This document shows, piece by piece, positions 35,716 to 44,430 of a stretch of DNA of 64,000 bases. The stretch spans positions 1-64,000 of the forward strand of contig NZ_JACSQY010000003.1 of the NCBI RefSeq assembly GCF_014836415.1, written 5' to 3'. The position numbers and the translations under genes were made by a program. The stretch's first letter is position 1. The number at the start of each line of letters is the position of its first letter. The notes below the pieces were generated by a model that searched no databases, had not been told where the DNA came from, and saw nothing but the letters and a program-made list of their open reading frames with translations. The DNA comes from Sporosarcina gallistercoris (GTDB lineage: Bacteria; Bacillota; Bacilli; Bacillales_A; Planococcaceae).

Positions 35716-36010
35716 ATTATGGAATTAACAATGAAAAGTTGATTTCCGCTGCGGGCGGACGCTTTTGACGGGGCTTGCTCTCAGCCAATCGAATCACGAA
35801 GAGTTCGATTGGCCGTGTTTAAGCGAATTTTTCTGAAATTAAGGCAGCACTCATCTTCCTCGCTTTGCTCAGTCCAGGGTCTTCGAAAACACCTGCTCCT
35901 AAGGCTTCGCTTTTACTCGCAAAAGCTGTTCTTCGTCAGAGCTTTCGCTGATTCCTCCGGAGTCGCCGCTCTCCGCTACAATCAACAGGATCTCCCAACT
36001 ATCAAATGAT

Positions 36011-36190
36011 ATGATAGAAATGATGACGAAGAATCAAGTTAATGAACGAGCACAGATGGAAGTGCTTACGATCGAACAGGTAGTTTCGCAAGAGCAGCTG
36101 GTTCGTAAATTAGATGCAGAAGGTGATTTTTCCTTCATTTGTCCATTGGTTGAAAGAAGTGAATGTCTCATGGGAAATTCAGTTGATTGA
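36011..36190 (+). pseudogene. Transposase N-terminal fragment, IS1182-type
   Basis: 59 codons from ATG to TGA reading MMTKNQVNERAQMEVLTIEQ, then VVSQEQLVRKLDAEGDFSFI, which resembles the N-terminus of IS1182-family DDE transposases (pattern: basic start, LTIDDLVPxDHLVRKID). The remaining several hundred codons are absent. The fragment sits between two inverted repeat modules. Confidence 0.75.
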
Positions 36191-36339
36191 AGTGCAGGAC
36201 GGCGACTCCTGGGGATTAGCGCAGCGCGAAGACCCCGCAGAAGCGAAGCGACGAGGAGGCTGAGGGCAAGCCCCCGGAAAGCGCCCGTACGGAACGGAGA
36301 TCAACGGCCTGTTATCCTTATTTTCAGAGTCAACGATGC

Positions 36340-36394
36340 AAAAAGACAAAAGGGTTGGAAATCAAATCGATATCCAACCCTTTTGTCTACAGTC
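36340..36394. terminator. Hairpin at right end of element A
   Basis: AAAGACAAAAGGGTTGG, loop, CCAACCCTTTTGTCT. The same hairpin design recurs at 53636-53684 beside element B. Confidence 0.75.
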
Positions 36395-36522
36395 TGCCAT
36401 ACCTTCTATAGGAATGGTTTTTTGGTTGCTATCAATTATTCGAATCCTCTGTTTTCGCATGGTACACTGGGGAGGAATCATTTGTTACATAACGATGCTA
36501 TAAGAGAATGGGGAGAACAATA

Positions 36523-37905
36523 ATGACTGAAGTGAAGCTGCTCTTTTCAACGGACCAAGCAATTCAACAGAATAAAGATTTGAAATCGTTTGCACAACAA
36601 GTACAACCTGGAGCTGGAAGTACAGTATTTTCTGAGGGGCAGCAATGGTATGTGATGTCGGTGAAAGACGGGAAATCAGGCTGTCTGGAAACCGTACGGT
36701 CAATGGCAGGAACTGCAGCGCGTGCATTGAGCCGTGCCAAGGTATCATCAGCAACATTAGAGGTGAATGCGCTAAGTGATCAATTTTTAGGTATGGATAC
36801 TGAAGAAGTGGTCACCGCCTTTGTGGAAGGCTGGCATTTAGGAGCTTATCAGTTCCTCACATACAAATCCGATGCCGAACCGTTCAGCACTAAATTGACG
36901 ATTGAGGACGCACCTGAGAAAGCCATTCAAACAGGGGAACAACGTGCTGAAGCGGTCTCCTATTCAAGGGATCTGATGAACGAACTATCGGATGTCCTGA
37001 ATCCGGAATCCTATCCAGAGCGTTTGAAAGAGACATTCGAGGACACAGATGCAAACGTCATCGTTCATAACAAAGCGAAGCTGGAAGAGATGAAGATGAA
37101 TGGAGTTCTAACTGTCGGCCGAGGAAGCCGGTATGCTCCGTCGTTTGTAGAAGTCTCTTATTGCCACAACCCATCGAAACCTTTGGTTGCACTTATCGGC
37201 AAAGGCGTCACATTCGATACAGGCGGTATCAGTTTGAAGAGTGGGAAAGACTTAAGTGATATGCGGATGGATATGGGAGGTTCTGCAGCGGTCGCTGGAG
37301 CTATGAAACTGCTAGTGGAAAGTGAAGCGGACGTCAATGTTGTGGCATTGATTCCAATCGTGGAGAATTCCCCAGACAACTTATCTGTTCTGCCAGGGGA
37401 AGTCATACAGTATAAGAATGGACACACAGTCCAAGTCGGCAATACAGATGCAGAAGGTCGACTGATTTTGGCGGACGCCCTGTTACGTGCGGCTGAGCTG
37501 AATGCAGCATATGTTGTGGATATTGCAACATTAACCGGTTCAATCGAAAATGCACTAGGCTCTGAGATTGCAGGTGTCTTTGGAGATGAAGAACTTGCTA
37601 GTAAAATGAAAGAAATCGGAGCGCAAAACGGGGACGCAGTATGGCCGATGCCACTGATCGATGCTTATGATGAGACTTTGAAAAGTGACTACGCAGATTT
37701 CAATAACATCAGCTCACTCAGTTTTGCGGGATCCATTACTGCGGCACTCTTCTTACGCCGTTTCGTATCACAAGACACACGCTGGCTCCACGTGGACATG
37801 GCAGGGATGATGCAAAAGACATCAAACTCCGGCTATTATCCGAAGACAGCAACAGGCTACGGAGCACGATTGCTGGCGGATTATGTTGCTGGAATTTCGA
37901 AGTGA
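36523..37905 (+). CDS. Leucyl aminopeptidase family M17
   Basis: 460-aa cytosolic aminopeptidase of the PepA/LAP type using two metal ions. The catalytic domain carries ALIGKGVTFDTGGISLK with Lys and Asp (about 226-242), MRMDMGGSAAVAGAM with Asp, and the signature NTDAEGRLILADAL (about 306-319) with Asp, Glu and Arg. The N-terminal 160 residues form the typical macro-like domain. ATG at 36523 has ATGGGGAG upstream; an in-frame GTG at 36508 is less likely. It is monocistronic and ends in a terminator. Confidence 0.95.
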   Translation: MTEVKLLFSTDQAIQQNKDLKSFAQQVQPGAGSTVFSEGQQWYVMSVKDGKSGCLETVRSMAGTAARALSRAKVSSATLEVNALSDQFLGMDTEEVVTAFVEGWHLGAYQFLTYKSDAEPFSTKLTIEDAPEKAIQTGEQRAEAVSYSRDLMNELSDVLNPESYPERLKETFEDTDANVIVHNKAKLEEMKMNGVLTVGRGSRYAPSFVEVSYCHNPSKPLVALIGKGVTFDTGGISLKSGKDLSDMRMDMGGSAAVAGAMKLLVESEADVNVVALIPIVENSPDNLSVLPGEVIQYKNGHTVQVGNTDAEGRLILADALLRAAELNAAYVVDIATLTGSIENALGSEIAGVFGDEELASKMKEIGAQNGDAVWPMPLIDAYDETLKSDYADFNNISSLSFAGSITAALFLRRFVSQDTRWLHVDMAGMMQKTSNSGYYPKTATGYGARLLADYVAGISK

Positions 37906-37925
37906 ATAGAACGAAACGGGTGACC

Positions 37926-37960
37926 AAAGCGCATTGTGAAACAGCAATGCGCTTTTTTAT
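37926..37960 (+). terminator. Terminator after the M17 aminopeptidase
   Basis: AAAGCGCATTG, loop TGAAACAG, CAATGCGCTTTTTTAT. Confidence 0.93.
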
Positions 37961-38401
37961 TACTGGGAATTTTATCTAACTAATTGACCGGAAAATGGTA
38001 TCATAATTCTGTAAACTAGAGGCTTATGAATCTGATTAATGACAGAACTCTATTGTTTGACGAAGTTTTATGAAACATACAGGAACCATATTAATGACGA
38101 TAAAGTGGAATGTTAATTCTCGTTGAAGATTGTCAGCGAACCAATCGAATTGGAACTTAATGATGTTGCTATGTACCGGTAATACGACAGTCAATCAGAG
38201 TACTCATGGAGCTGTAAAAAAGTGGATGTTGGGAAAGCGAAAAGGATATGAGGAGTATATAAGATATTCCGACGTAGACTTATCGTAAGTCCTAGAGGTG
38301 GTTTTACATTATACGTTTTATCCTCCATAATAAAAGGGTAGGAATGAAAGTGATTTGATAATAGTGAAAATACGTGAATGGTATAAGGAGAAAACAAATC
38401 A
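37961..38401. other. 441-bp intergenic region
   Basis: Between the aminopeptidase terminator and the exchanger gene. A small hairpin TAGACTTA-TCG-TAAGTCCTA lies at 38275-38294. I see no ORF with a ribosome site, no recognised riboswitch and no clear promoter pair. Confidence 0.5.
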
Positions 38402-39355
38402 ATGGCATATATTTTATTAATTGTAGGATTTGTATTGTTGATAAAAGGGGCTGGCTTTTTTGTAGACGGGTCTTCCAATATCGCAAGACTGCTTCAAGTT
38501 CCGCCTATTTTAATCGGTTTAACAATTGTAGCTTTTGGGACGAGTTCACCGGAAGCGACTGTCAGTATCATTGCAGCACTGGAAGGAAATGCAGATGTTG
38601 CAGTGGGAAACGTAGTGGGAAGTAATATTTTCAACATTACTCTCGTTGTAGGACTGGCTGCTTTCCTATATCCTTTAAAGGTTGAAAGTGAGACGATTAG
38701 AAAAGAAATCCCTTTTACCTTACTTGCAAGCGTGGTCTTGCTTATTCTAATGAGTGACATTGCCTTACAAGGGTTCGACAGTAACATGATTACACGTGGT
38801 GATGGGTTCATTTTCTTATTGTTCCTTTCCATTTTTATGTATTATGTTATTGAAATCGGCTTAAAAAGCCGGAAAAATGCAACGAACGAACCTGTGTCTG
38901 AGAACATCAGCTGGGGGAAAAATATAGGTATTACCATCATAGGGCTGGCGGCAATTATTTTTGGAGGAGACTTGGTAGTAAAGAATGGGACAGAAATTGC
39001 ATACTCTCTAGGAATGAGTGAAACTTTAGTGGGACTCACAATCATCGCAATAGGTACCTCTCTTCCTGAACTGGTCACATCTATTTCAGCGGCATTGAAA
39101 AAAGAAAGTGAAATCGCTCTAGGGAATATTGTGGGGAGTAATATTTTCAACATTCTTTTTGTACTGGGGGCCTCGGCTACAATTTCTCCATTAGCGGTGA
39201 ACGAAAAAGTATTTATTGATGTCGTGTTTATGATCATACTGACAATTGTACTATTGATTTTCTCCAGGACCGGTTTCAAAATTGGAAAGAGGGAAGGACT
39301 GGTTCTTGCCGGAGCTTACATTATTTACCTAGTGTATATAATATTACGGAATTAA
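38402..39355 (+). CDS. Calcium/sodium antiporter, CaCA (YrbG) family
   Basis: 317-aa integral membrane exchanger with about ten helices in two inverted halves. Both alpha repeats are plain: GTSSPEATVSIIAALEGNADVAVGNVVGSNIFNI (about 43-76) and GTSLPELVTSISAALKKESEIALGNIVGSNIFNI (about 218-251). It exports Ca2+, or a similar divalent ion, in exchange for Na+ or H+. AAGGAGAAAA precedes the ATG. A strong promoter plus Mn riboswitch follows its stop, but reads into the next gene. Confidence 0.95.
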   Translation: MAYILLIVGFVLLIKGAGFFVDGSSNIARLLQVPPILIGLTIVAFGTSSPEATVSIIAALEGNADVAVGNVVGSNIFNITLVVGLAAFLYPLKVESETIRKEIPFTLLASVVLLILMSDIALQGFDSNMITRGDGFIFLLFLSIFMYYVIEIGLKSRKNATNEPVSENISWGKNIGITIIGLAAIIFGGDLVVKNGTEIAYSLGMSETLVGLTIIAIGTSLPELVTSISAALKKESEIALGNIVGSNIFNILFVLGASATISPLAVNEKVFIDVVFMIILTIVLLIFSRTGFKIGKREGLVLAGAYIIYLVYIILRN

Positions 39356-39371
39356 TGGAATCAGTCAAGAT

Positions 39372-39400
39372 TTGACACGAAAGCAATTTAAAATTATAGT
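39372..39400 (+). promoter_or_regulatory. Promoter of the Mn riboswitch transcript
   Basis: TTGACA (39372-39377), 17 bp, TATAGT (39395-39400), beginning 16 bp after the exchanger stop. Confidence 0.82.
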
Positions 39401-39430
39401 GAATATATATAATAATATATTCAACTTCCA

Positions 39431-39544
39431 CTAAGGGGAGTAGCTGATACAGTAAAAGCCGTCAATACGGGATGTGAATCCTCGGCTTTATTGGCAACAG
39501 ACGTTGTTTGCGAGACCTTACCAATTATTTGGTGAGGTCTTTTG
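39431..39544 (+). ncRNA. yybP-ykoY manganese riboswitch with terminator
   Basis: The conserved opening AAGGGGAGTAGC (39433-39444), GCCGTCAA, and the closing GCGAGACCTTACC (39510-39522) of the yybP-ykoY class are present, with variable helices between. The 3' strand of the aptamer, GAGACCTTACC, is also the 5' arm of a terminator ending GGTGAGGTCTTTTG (39531-39544), so Mn2+ binding should prevent termination and switch expression on. Confidence 0.93.
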
Positions 39545-39552
39545 TTTTATTT

Positions 39553-39599
39553 GAGACCTTATGACCGAAACTGGTTATAGCGTCTCTTTTTTATTTTTA
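39553..39599 (+). terminator. Second terminator-like hairpin of the Mn riboswitch leader
   Basis: GAGACCTTATGACC, loop, GGTTATAGCGTCTC and T6 ATT T5. It repeats the GAGACCTTA block of the first terminator and lies only 23 bases before the kinase-like start codon. Confidence 0.85.
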
Positions 39600-39621
39600 G
39601 AAAGTTATGGGAGGTTTTCCT

Positions 39622-40230
39622 TTGAGCCATTATCTAGAACTTATAAATACCGTAATCATTAATAAGAAGAATCGTCTTATTAGCTATGACGATTCTTTAA
39701 AACTTGTCGGGACAGGGAGGAGTGCATTTGTTTTTAGAATGGCTTCATCAGAAAAGGCAATTAAAGTATTCTTTCCAGATTTTACGCACATTGCTCAAGA
39801 AGAAGCTGAAATCTATAAATCACTAGTGGGTATCACTTATTTTCCAACTATCCATGAAACAGGACTGAATTACATTGTGATGGATTACATCGAGGGGTAC
39901 ACGTTCTTTGAGTGTATGACCCATGGAAGAATCATTACCTCGGATCATATTAAAGAAGTGGATCGCGCCCTTTCACTGGCTTCAGCTCAGGGATTAAATC
40001 CGTCCGACATTCACTTGCGTAATATTATCATCACTTCTAACAATGAAATAAAACTTATTGATGTTGCGCGCTACAGACAAGTAAAAGTCTGCAATCAATG
40101 GAATAATCTTAAAAAGGCTCATCAGCATTTCTATTGCAAACCTTTCTTCTTGAAGAAGGTCCCTACCCCCTTTCTGAATATGGTGGCTTACCTTTATAAA
40201 AAAGGGTTTATCCCTTTCTTTAGATCGTAA
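39622..40230 (+). CDS. Kinase-like protein (RIO/YrzF-type serine/threonine kinase fold)
   Basis: 202-aa small protein-kinase-like domain. Gly-loop-like LVGTGRSAFVFRM, ATP-binding Lys in KAIKVFF, hinge YIVMDYIEGYTFFE, catalytic-loop-like NPSDIHLRNIII with Asp, His and Asn, and IDVARYRQ in place of the DFG segment. It resembles YrzF/YbdM-like proteins of Bacilli. TTG at 39622 with GGGAGG seven bases upstream is chosen over ATG at 39607. Its transcript begins with the Mn riboswitch; no transporter follows. Substrate unknown. Confidence 0.8.
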   Translation: MSHYLELINTVIINKKNRLISYDDSLKLVGTGRSAFVFRMASSEKAIKVFFPDFTHIAQEEAEIYKSLVGITYFPTIHETGLNYIVMDYIEGYTFFECMTHGRIITSDHIKEVDRALSLASAQGLNPSDIHLRNIIITSNNEIKLIDVARYRQVKVCNQWNNLKKAHQHFYCKPFFLKKVPTPFLNMVAYLYKKGFIPFFRS

Positions 40231-40446
40231 TAGTCCATCCGTATACTTCCACAATTAATATGAGGAAAATCTATATAGTAAGTTTTGCTAGGACTTTCAC
40301 AACGGGTACTAATCTTGCTGAAAAGGATGTAGTGTAAGTTTGATTGAAACAGGGAAACTCTTTGCTATAGGGAATTATTTTATATTCTTTATGAACTAAT
40401 TCACCTGTAAGCTGTGAAAAGTTGATAAGCAAGGGAGGAATATAAA

Positions 40447-42717
40447 GTGTCTGAAGCAAGAGATGAAATCATTTTAAGAGGCCTGCAAGAAAATAATTTG
40501 AAGAATGTGGATTTAAATATACCTAAAGAGAAAATAAATGTATTTACCGGCCTATCAGGTTCAGGAAAAAGCTCCGTTGTTTTTGACACATTAGCTACGG
40601 AGAGCAGACGACAAATGACGATGAACTACCCCCTCTATGTCAGAAATCAGATGCCCAGATATGAAAGACCCCATGCCGATCTCATGCAGCATTTGAGTCC
40701 TGTTGTCGTAGTCGAACAGAAACCTGTAGGAGGGAATTCCCGCTCAACCGTAGGCACCTATATGGATATCCATCCATTGATCAGACTGCTGTTCTCACGT
40801 ATTGGCAGCCCGCCGATAGGCTCCGCTACGGATTTTTCCAGCCAAAGTTCTTTCGGCAAATGTCCCGAATGTAATGGGTATGGTGAGGTCATCGCACCGG
40901 ATGTGGATAAACTCATTGACGTCAATAAGTCCCTTCGTGAATATGCTGTGCAATTCAAGCCGTTGTCCCCTTCCGGATGGCAAGGGAATTGGATGATGAC
41001 GGGTGGATTGTTCGACCCCGACAAACCCATAAAAGACTATACTCAAAAGGAGTATGACCTGCTGGTATATGGTCCTCCGGAAGGCGAACGGGTCTTTGCG
41101 CCATTCCATACGAAAGACGGTCCGCATGATCATGAGTGGGATGGATTATTGCCAAGGTTCACGCGCCTCTACATAAACAGAGATGTCTCGAAGCTGAAAC
41201 AAACCTCTCAGGAGGATGTCTTAGCCGTCTCCACACATACATTATGTCCGACCTGTGAAGGATCTGGCCTCAATCCAAAAGTTCTGGAATGTAAAATAAA
41301 TGGATACAATATCGCGGAATATGACCAATTGGAACTGACTGACCTGCTTAGTGAACTTTCGAAAATAAAAGACCCAATTGGAAAATCGATTGCACAGCAG
41401 GCAATCCCCAACGTAGAACAACTCGTTGCCTTAGGATTGGGCTATCTGAGTCTTTCGAGAAAAACGGGATCGCTTTCAGGCGGAGAAGCACAGCGGGTAA
41501 AGATTGCTCGTCATTTAGGCAGCAGTCTGAATAACATCACTTACATTTTTGACGAACCTAGTGCAGGACTCCACCCGGAAGAAATCAATATGTTGATCCA
41601 CATGCTGGAAAGTCTGAGAGATCATCATAATACGGTGGTTGTTATCGAACACAATCTCTCCATAATAAAAATAGCGGATGAAATCATAGAGATGGGGCCA
41701 GGAGCGGGTGTACATGGAGGACAGGTCGTTTACCAGGGGAAACTCGAAGGTCTGAAAAACTCTTCTAGCATCACCTCCCTAGAGCATAAGTTCACTGTCA
41801 ATCGAAATCCAAGAATGCCTGAAAGCTATTATTCAATTGAAAATGCTAGCAATAATAACCTTAAAGATGTAAGTGTGGAGATTCCGGCAAACGTTTTGGT
41901 CTCGATATGCGGAGTGTCGGGATCGGGTAAAAGTTCTTTGATGTTTGAAGCGTTTTTAGAACAGTTTCCTGAGACGATAGCGGTTGGACAGGGCAGTATT
42001 GGAACCTCGAGCCGTTCAACACTTGCTACTTATATGGGGATCATGGATGACATTCGTAAGATTTTTGCAAAAGCAACAGGACAGCCGGCAGGACTATTCA
42101 GTTTCAACTCGCTAGGAGCATGTCCTGTCTGCGATGGTAAAGGAGTCACCACACCTGACGTGGCCTTTGCAGATCCAGTGACGGTTACCTGTGAATCGTG
42201 CGGAGGTACCAGATATTCAGAAGAAGCATTGTCTTATCGCTATGAAGGTAAAAATGTCATTGAGATTTTAGAACTCACAATAGATGAAACGAATCATTAT
42301 TTTGAAATGCCGAAGATCAGGAAAAAAGTGGATACGTTGAAAGATGTGGGGTTAGAGTATCTGACATTAGGTCAGACAACAAGTTCTCTAAGCGGAGGAG
42401 AAGTGCAGCGTCTGAAATTGGCAAGTCACTTGAAAAATGAAGGACAAATCTATTTACTGGACGAACCTTCTTTGGGGCTTCATACAAAAGATAATGACAA
42501 ATTATTAAACGTCTTTCAGAACCTTGTAGACAAAGGGAATTCCGTTATCATCATTGAACATAATCTGGACTTTGTTGCTGCGAGCGACTGGATTATTGAG
42601 ATGGGACCAGAAGGCGGTAAAAAGGGTGGGCATGTGCTGTTTGAAGGAACTCCGGAAGACATGATGCAGGCAGATACGTTAACGGCAAAATGGATGAAAA
42701 ACGCATCTTCCGTTTAA
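40447..42717 (+). CDS. UvrA2-type ABC ATPase (UvrA paralogue)
   Basis: 756-aa twin ABC ATPase, shorter than housekeeping UvrA (about 950 aa) because the UvrB-binding insertion is missing. Walker A GLSGSGKSS (about 34-42) and GVSGSGKSS (about 491-499), signatures SLSGGEAQR and SLSGGEVQR, D-loops FDEPSAGLH and LDEPSLGLH, and zinc-finger Cys pairs CPEC, CPTC, CPVC and CESC. Relatives (class II UvrA, DrrC type) protect against DNA-binding drugs. GTG start with GGGAGG upstream. It follows the kinase-like gene by 216 bp with no terminator between. Confidence 0.92.
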   Translation: MSEARDEIILRGLQENNLKNVDLNIPKEKINVFTGLSGSGKSSVVFDTLATESRRQMTMNYPLYVRNQMPRYERPHADLMQHLSPVVVVEQKPVGGNSRSTVGTYMDIHPLIRLLFSRIGSPPIGSATDFSSQSSFGKCPECNGYGEVIAPDVDKLIDVNKSLREYAVQFKPLSPSGWQGNWMMTGGLFDPDKPIKDYTQKEYDLLVYGPPEGERVFAPFHTKDGPHDHEWDGLLPRFTRLYINRDVSKLKQTSQEDVLAVSTHTLCPTCEGSGLNPKVLECKINGYNIAEYDQLELTDLLSELSKIKDPIGKSIAQQAIPNVEQLVALGLGYLSLSRKTGSLSGGEAQRVKIARHLGSSLNNITYIFDEPSAGLHPEEINMLIHMLESLRDHHNTVVVIEHNLSIIKIADEIIEMGPGAGVHGGQVVYQGKLEGLKNSSSITSLEHKFTVNRNPRMPESYYSIENASNNNLKDVSVEIPANVLVSICGVSGSGKSSLMFEAFLEQFPETIAVGQGSIGTSSRSTLATYMGIMDDIRKIFAKATGQPAGLFSFNSLGACPVCDGKGVTTPDVAFADPVTVTCESCGGTRYSEEALSYRYEGKNVIEILELTIDETNHYFEMPKIRKKVDTLKDVGLEYLTLGQTTSSLSGGEVQRLKLASHLKNEGQIYLLDEPSLGLHTKDNDKLLNVFQNLVDKGNSVIIIEHNLDFVAASDWIIEMGPEGGKKGGHVLFEGTPEDMMQADTLTAKWMKNASSV

Positions 42718-42745
42718 ATCTTAATACGTGTCCCACTATACGAAC

Positions 42746-42785
42746 AAAACGAGCTGGCCTAGGAAAATAGGTCAGCTCGTTTTGT
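42746..42785 (+). terminator. Terminator after uvrA2-like gene
   Basis: AAAACGAGCTGGCCTA, loop, AGGTCAGCTCGTTTTG. Nearly the same hairpin recurs at 46203-46242. Confidence 0.9.
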
Positions 42786-42795
42786 TACTCATTCT

Positions 42796-42855
42796 AAATC
42801 CAACTTACGGACATACAATAATTTTTCGTTCAGGAAGAAGTAATCATGAGCTTGC
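42796..42855 (-). pseudogene. Remnant of the 3' end of a methyltransferase gene
   Basis: On the minus strand the sequence reads LLPERKIIVCP and stop, against HFEREVVVCL and stop at the end of the methyltransferase gene 46262-47209, and it sits in the same position relative to the matching terminator. An in-frame stop lies just upstream. It looks like a decayed partial copy. Confidence 0.55.
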
Positions 42856-42917
42856 ACAGATATGCCACTGCTCTATAAACAGGCACTGAAAACTAACAAG
42901 TGCAGATAGTTAAAATG

Positions 42918-42939
42918 ACCATCAAAGTGATGGTTTTTA
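42918..42939 (+). terminator. Small terminator upstream of the RNPP-type regulator
   Basis: ACCATC, loop AAAGT, GATGGT and T5. The rest of the 328-bp gap holds the methyltransferase remnant and an operator-like palindrome. Confidence 0.65.
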
Positions 42940-42976
42940 ATTTGTGTAAGTGGCGGGGAATTAGATTAATGACTAC

Positions 42977-43000
42977 TTACGTTCTTCGGAGAATACGTAA
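42977..43000. promoter_or_regulatory. 24-bp palindrome upstream of the regulator
   Basis: TTACGT...TCT-TCGG-AGA...ACGTAA, nearly self-complementary over 24 bp and ending 45 bp before the regulator start. A candidate autoregulatory operator, or a short RNA hairpin. Confidence 0.5.
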
Positions 43001-43045
43001 TAAAGAAACGAAATATTGTGATAAACTGAAGAAGGAGGTGCACAA

Positions 43046-44320
43046 ATGAGTGATTACGATAGTAAGAACTGGGGACGGCTGATTAAATTCCATCGTCAGC
43101 AACAAGGATTGAAGCAAGATGATGTCTCGATGGGGGTTTGTACGCCTTCTTATTTGAGTAGGATTGAAAATGGTGTGGTCATTGCTGAACAGACTGTGTA
43201 CGAAATGTTATTAGCCCGCTTAGGGATTGACCTAGCTCAAGAAAAAGATGATTTGGAGATGAAGCGCTCATTCTTTGAAAAGATATATGCAAAGCTATTA
43301 TCGAATGAAAGCCTTATGGAAAACGAAATAAGTCAATTAAAATCTTTTCAGAAAGAGATTTTTCAACAAGAAATCGATTTGCTGGCTGGATTAGTTTACA
43401 GCCGTTATTTATTTTCTATCGATTGCTTGAATGAATCTCGGAAACTGCTTTTAAAAATCGAGCCGTTTGTCACATGGCATCAGGACAGAATCACTCAAAT
43501 GTATATTGCTACTTCGACAAATCTTCATTTATCCTTCTTGGAGTTTCAGCAGATTATCTTAAGAGAGAAAGACCAACACGTTAGTAATTATATGAACACG
43601 GCCAATCGTTTTGAACAAGCGAATTATTATTATCACTTAGCTTTTGCACATCACCGTAATTATTCATTCCAACAAGCACTGGAATACATGAATAGTGCTT
43701 CCCAAGCATTTTCCCACCAATACAAGCCTCTCTTTCAACTAAAGTTATATTCCATGAAAGGAGTTATTTTGAATGATCTCCATCGATTCCAAGAAGCACT
43801 AGTGGAGTTTGGAGCAGGGCAGGACTTGTTGAGGAATGTAGACGTGGTACAAACACCTAAGCAATGGAGTTCTCTTTATAACAACATCGCTTATTGCTAC
43901 GAGTGCCAAGGCTCATTTAGAAAAGCTATGTCTTATTACGAGCAAGCAAATCGTTTTGAAGAAGATTTACATACAGTGATTAACTGGATGCGGGCGAGTT
44001 ATCAAGAACGGGATGAAGAAACGTTGAAGATGTTATTGAAGGCATACCCAAAAGATCGGTTCAACGTCACACATCATCACTATCAGCTGCTTCTTTTGAA
44101 ATGTGCAAGTGAGGAAGACTTCGATCTTACTAAGTTGAAGGAGATTGAAGAACTCGTTTTCCCTTACTTCCAGCAGCAAGAGTATTATTCATTAACCTTG
44201 TTCTACGCTCCATTATGGGCGTCATTTTATGAAGAGCTTCATGCTTATAAGCAAGCAACTACCTGTTTCAAATATGCACTACTTGCAAGTGAAAAAGTGC
44301 GACAGCGTATGAGCAGCTAG
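43046..44320 (+). CDS. XRE-type HTH regulator with TPR domain (RNPP-like)
   Basis: 424-aa transcription factor. The N-terminal HTH (about 10-62) reads LIKFHRQQQGLKQDDVSMGV then CTPSYLSRIENGV. The rest is an all-helical TPR array, with clear repeats near 213-330 (FQQALEYMNSASQAF, FQEALVEFGAGQDLL, FRKAMSYYEQANRF). This layout is that of RNPP regulators (NprR/PlcR-like) that sense a short exported peptide. I find no pro-peptide gene directly downstream: the 110 bp to the next gene hold no secretable ORF. AAGGAGGTG gives a strong start. Confidence 0.85.
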   Translation: MSDYDSKNWGRLIKFHRQQQGLKQDDVSMGVCTPSYLSRIENGVVIAEQTVYEMLLARLGIDLAQEKDDLEMKRSFFEKIYAKLLSNESLMENEISQLKSFQKEIFQQEIDLLAGLVYSRYLFSIDCLNESRKLLLKIEPFVTWHQDRITQMYIATSTNLHLSFLEFQQIILREKDQHVSNYMNTANRFEQANYYYHLAFAHHRNYSFQQALEYMNSASQAFSHQYKPLFQLKLYSMKGVILNDLHRFQEALVEFGAGQDLLRNVDVVQTPKQWSSLYNNIAYCYECQGSFRKAMSYYEQANRFEEDLHTVINWMRASYQERDEETLKMLLKAYPKDRFNVTHHHYQLLLLKCASEEDFDLTKLKEIEELVFPYFQQQEYYSLTLFYAPLWASFYEELHAYKQATTCFKYALLASEKVRQRMSS

Positions 44321-44430
44321 GTGAAAGTTTGGACTTAAATATAGGAAATTGATCTTCACTATTTGTATAGCGTGGCATCCCAATCAAGCGATAGAAATCA
44401 TTACTAGTCAGATGGAGGGAGCGAGTAAAT

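Larger units (their letters stand above)
35637..36424. mobile_element. Composite repeat element A with IS1182-type transposase fragment
   Basis: A 788-bp element. Its ends are imperfect inverted repeats of about 37 bp: a CCAT(C/A)CC-type hairpin followed inward by CAGACTGTAGACAAA (35638-35674 and, inverted, 36381-36424). Inside are two further inverted modules, 35738-35987 and 36182-36305, each opening GTTGAT and closing ATCAAC, and between them a 59-codon transposase remnant. The modules are GC-richer than flanking DNA and rich in small palindromes. A related element in the opposite orientation lies at 53631-54482. Confidence 0.75.

Noticed and set aside
38842..39279. 145-aa antisense frame in the CaCA exchanger gene
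   Set aside because: A mirror of the two alpha repeats; no start signal.
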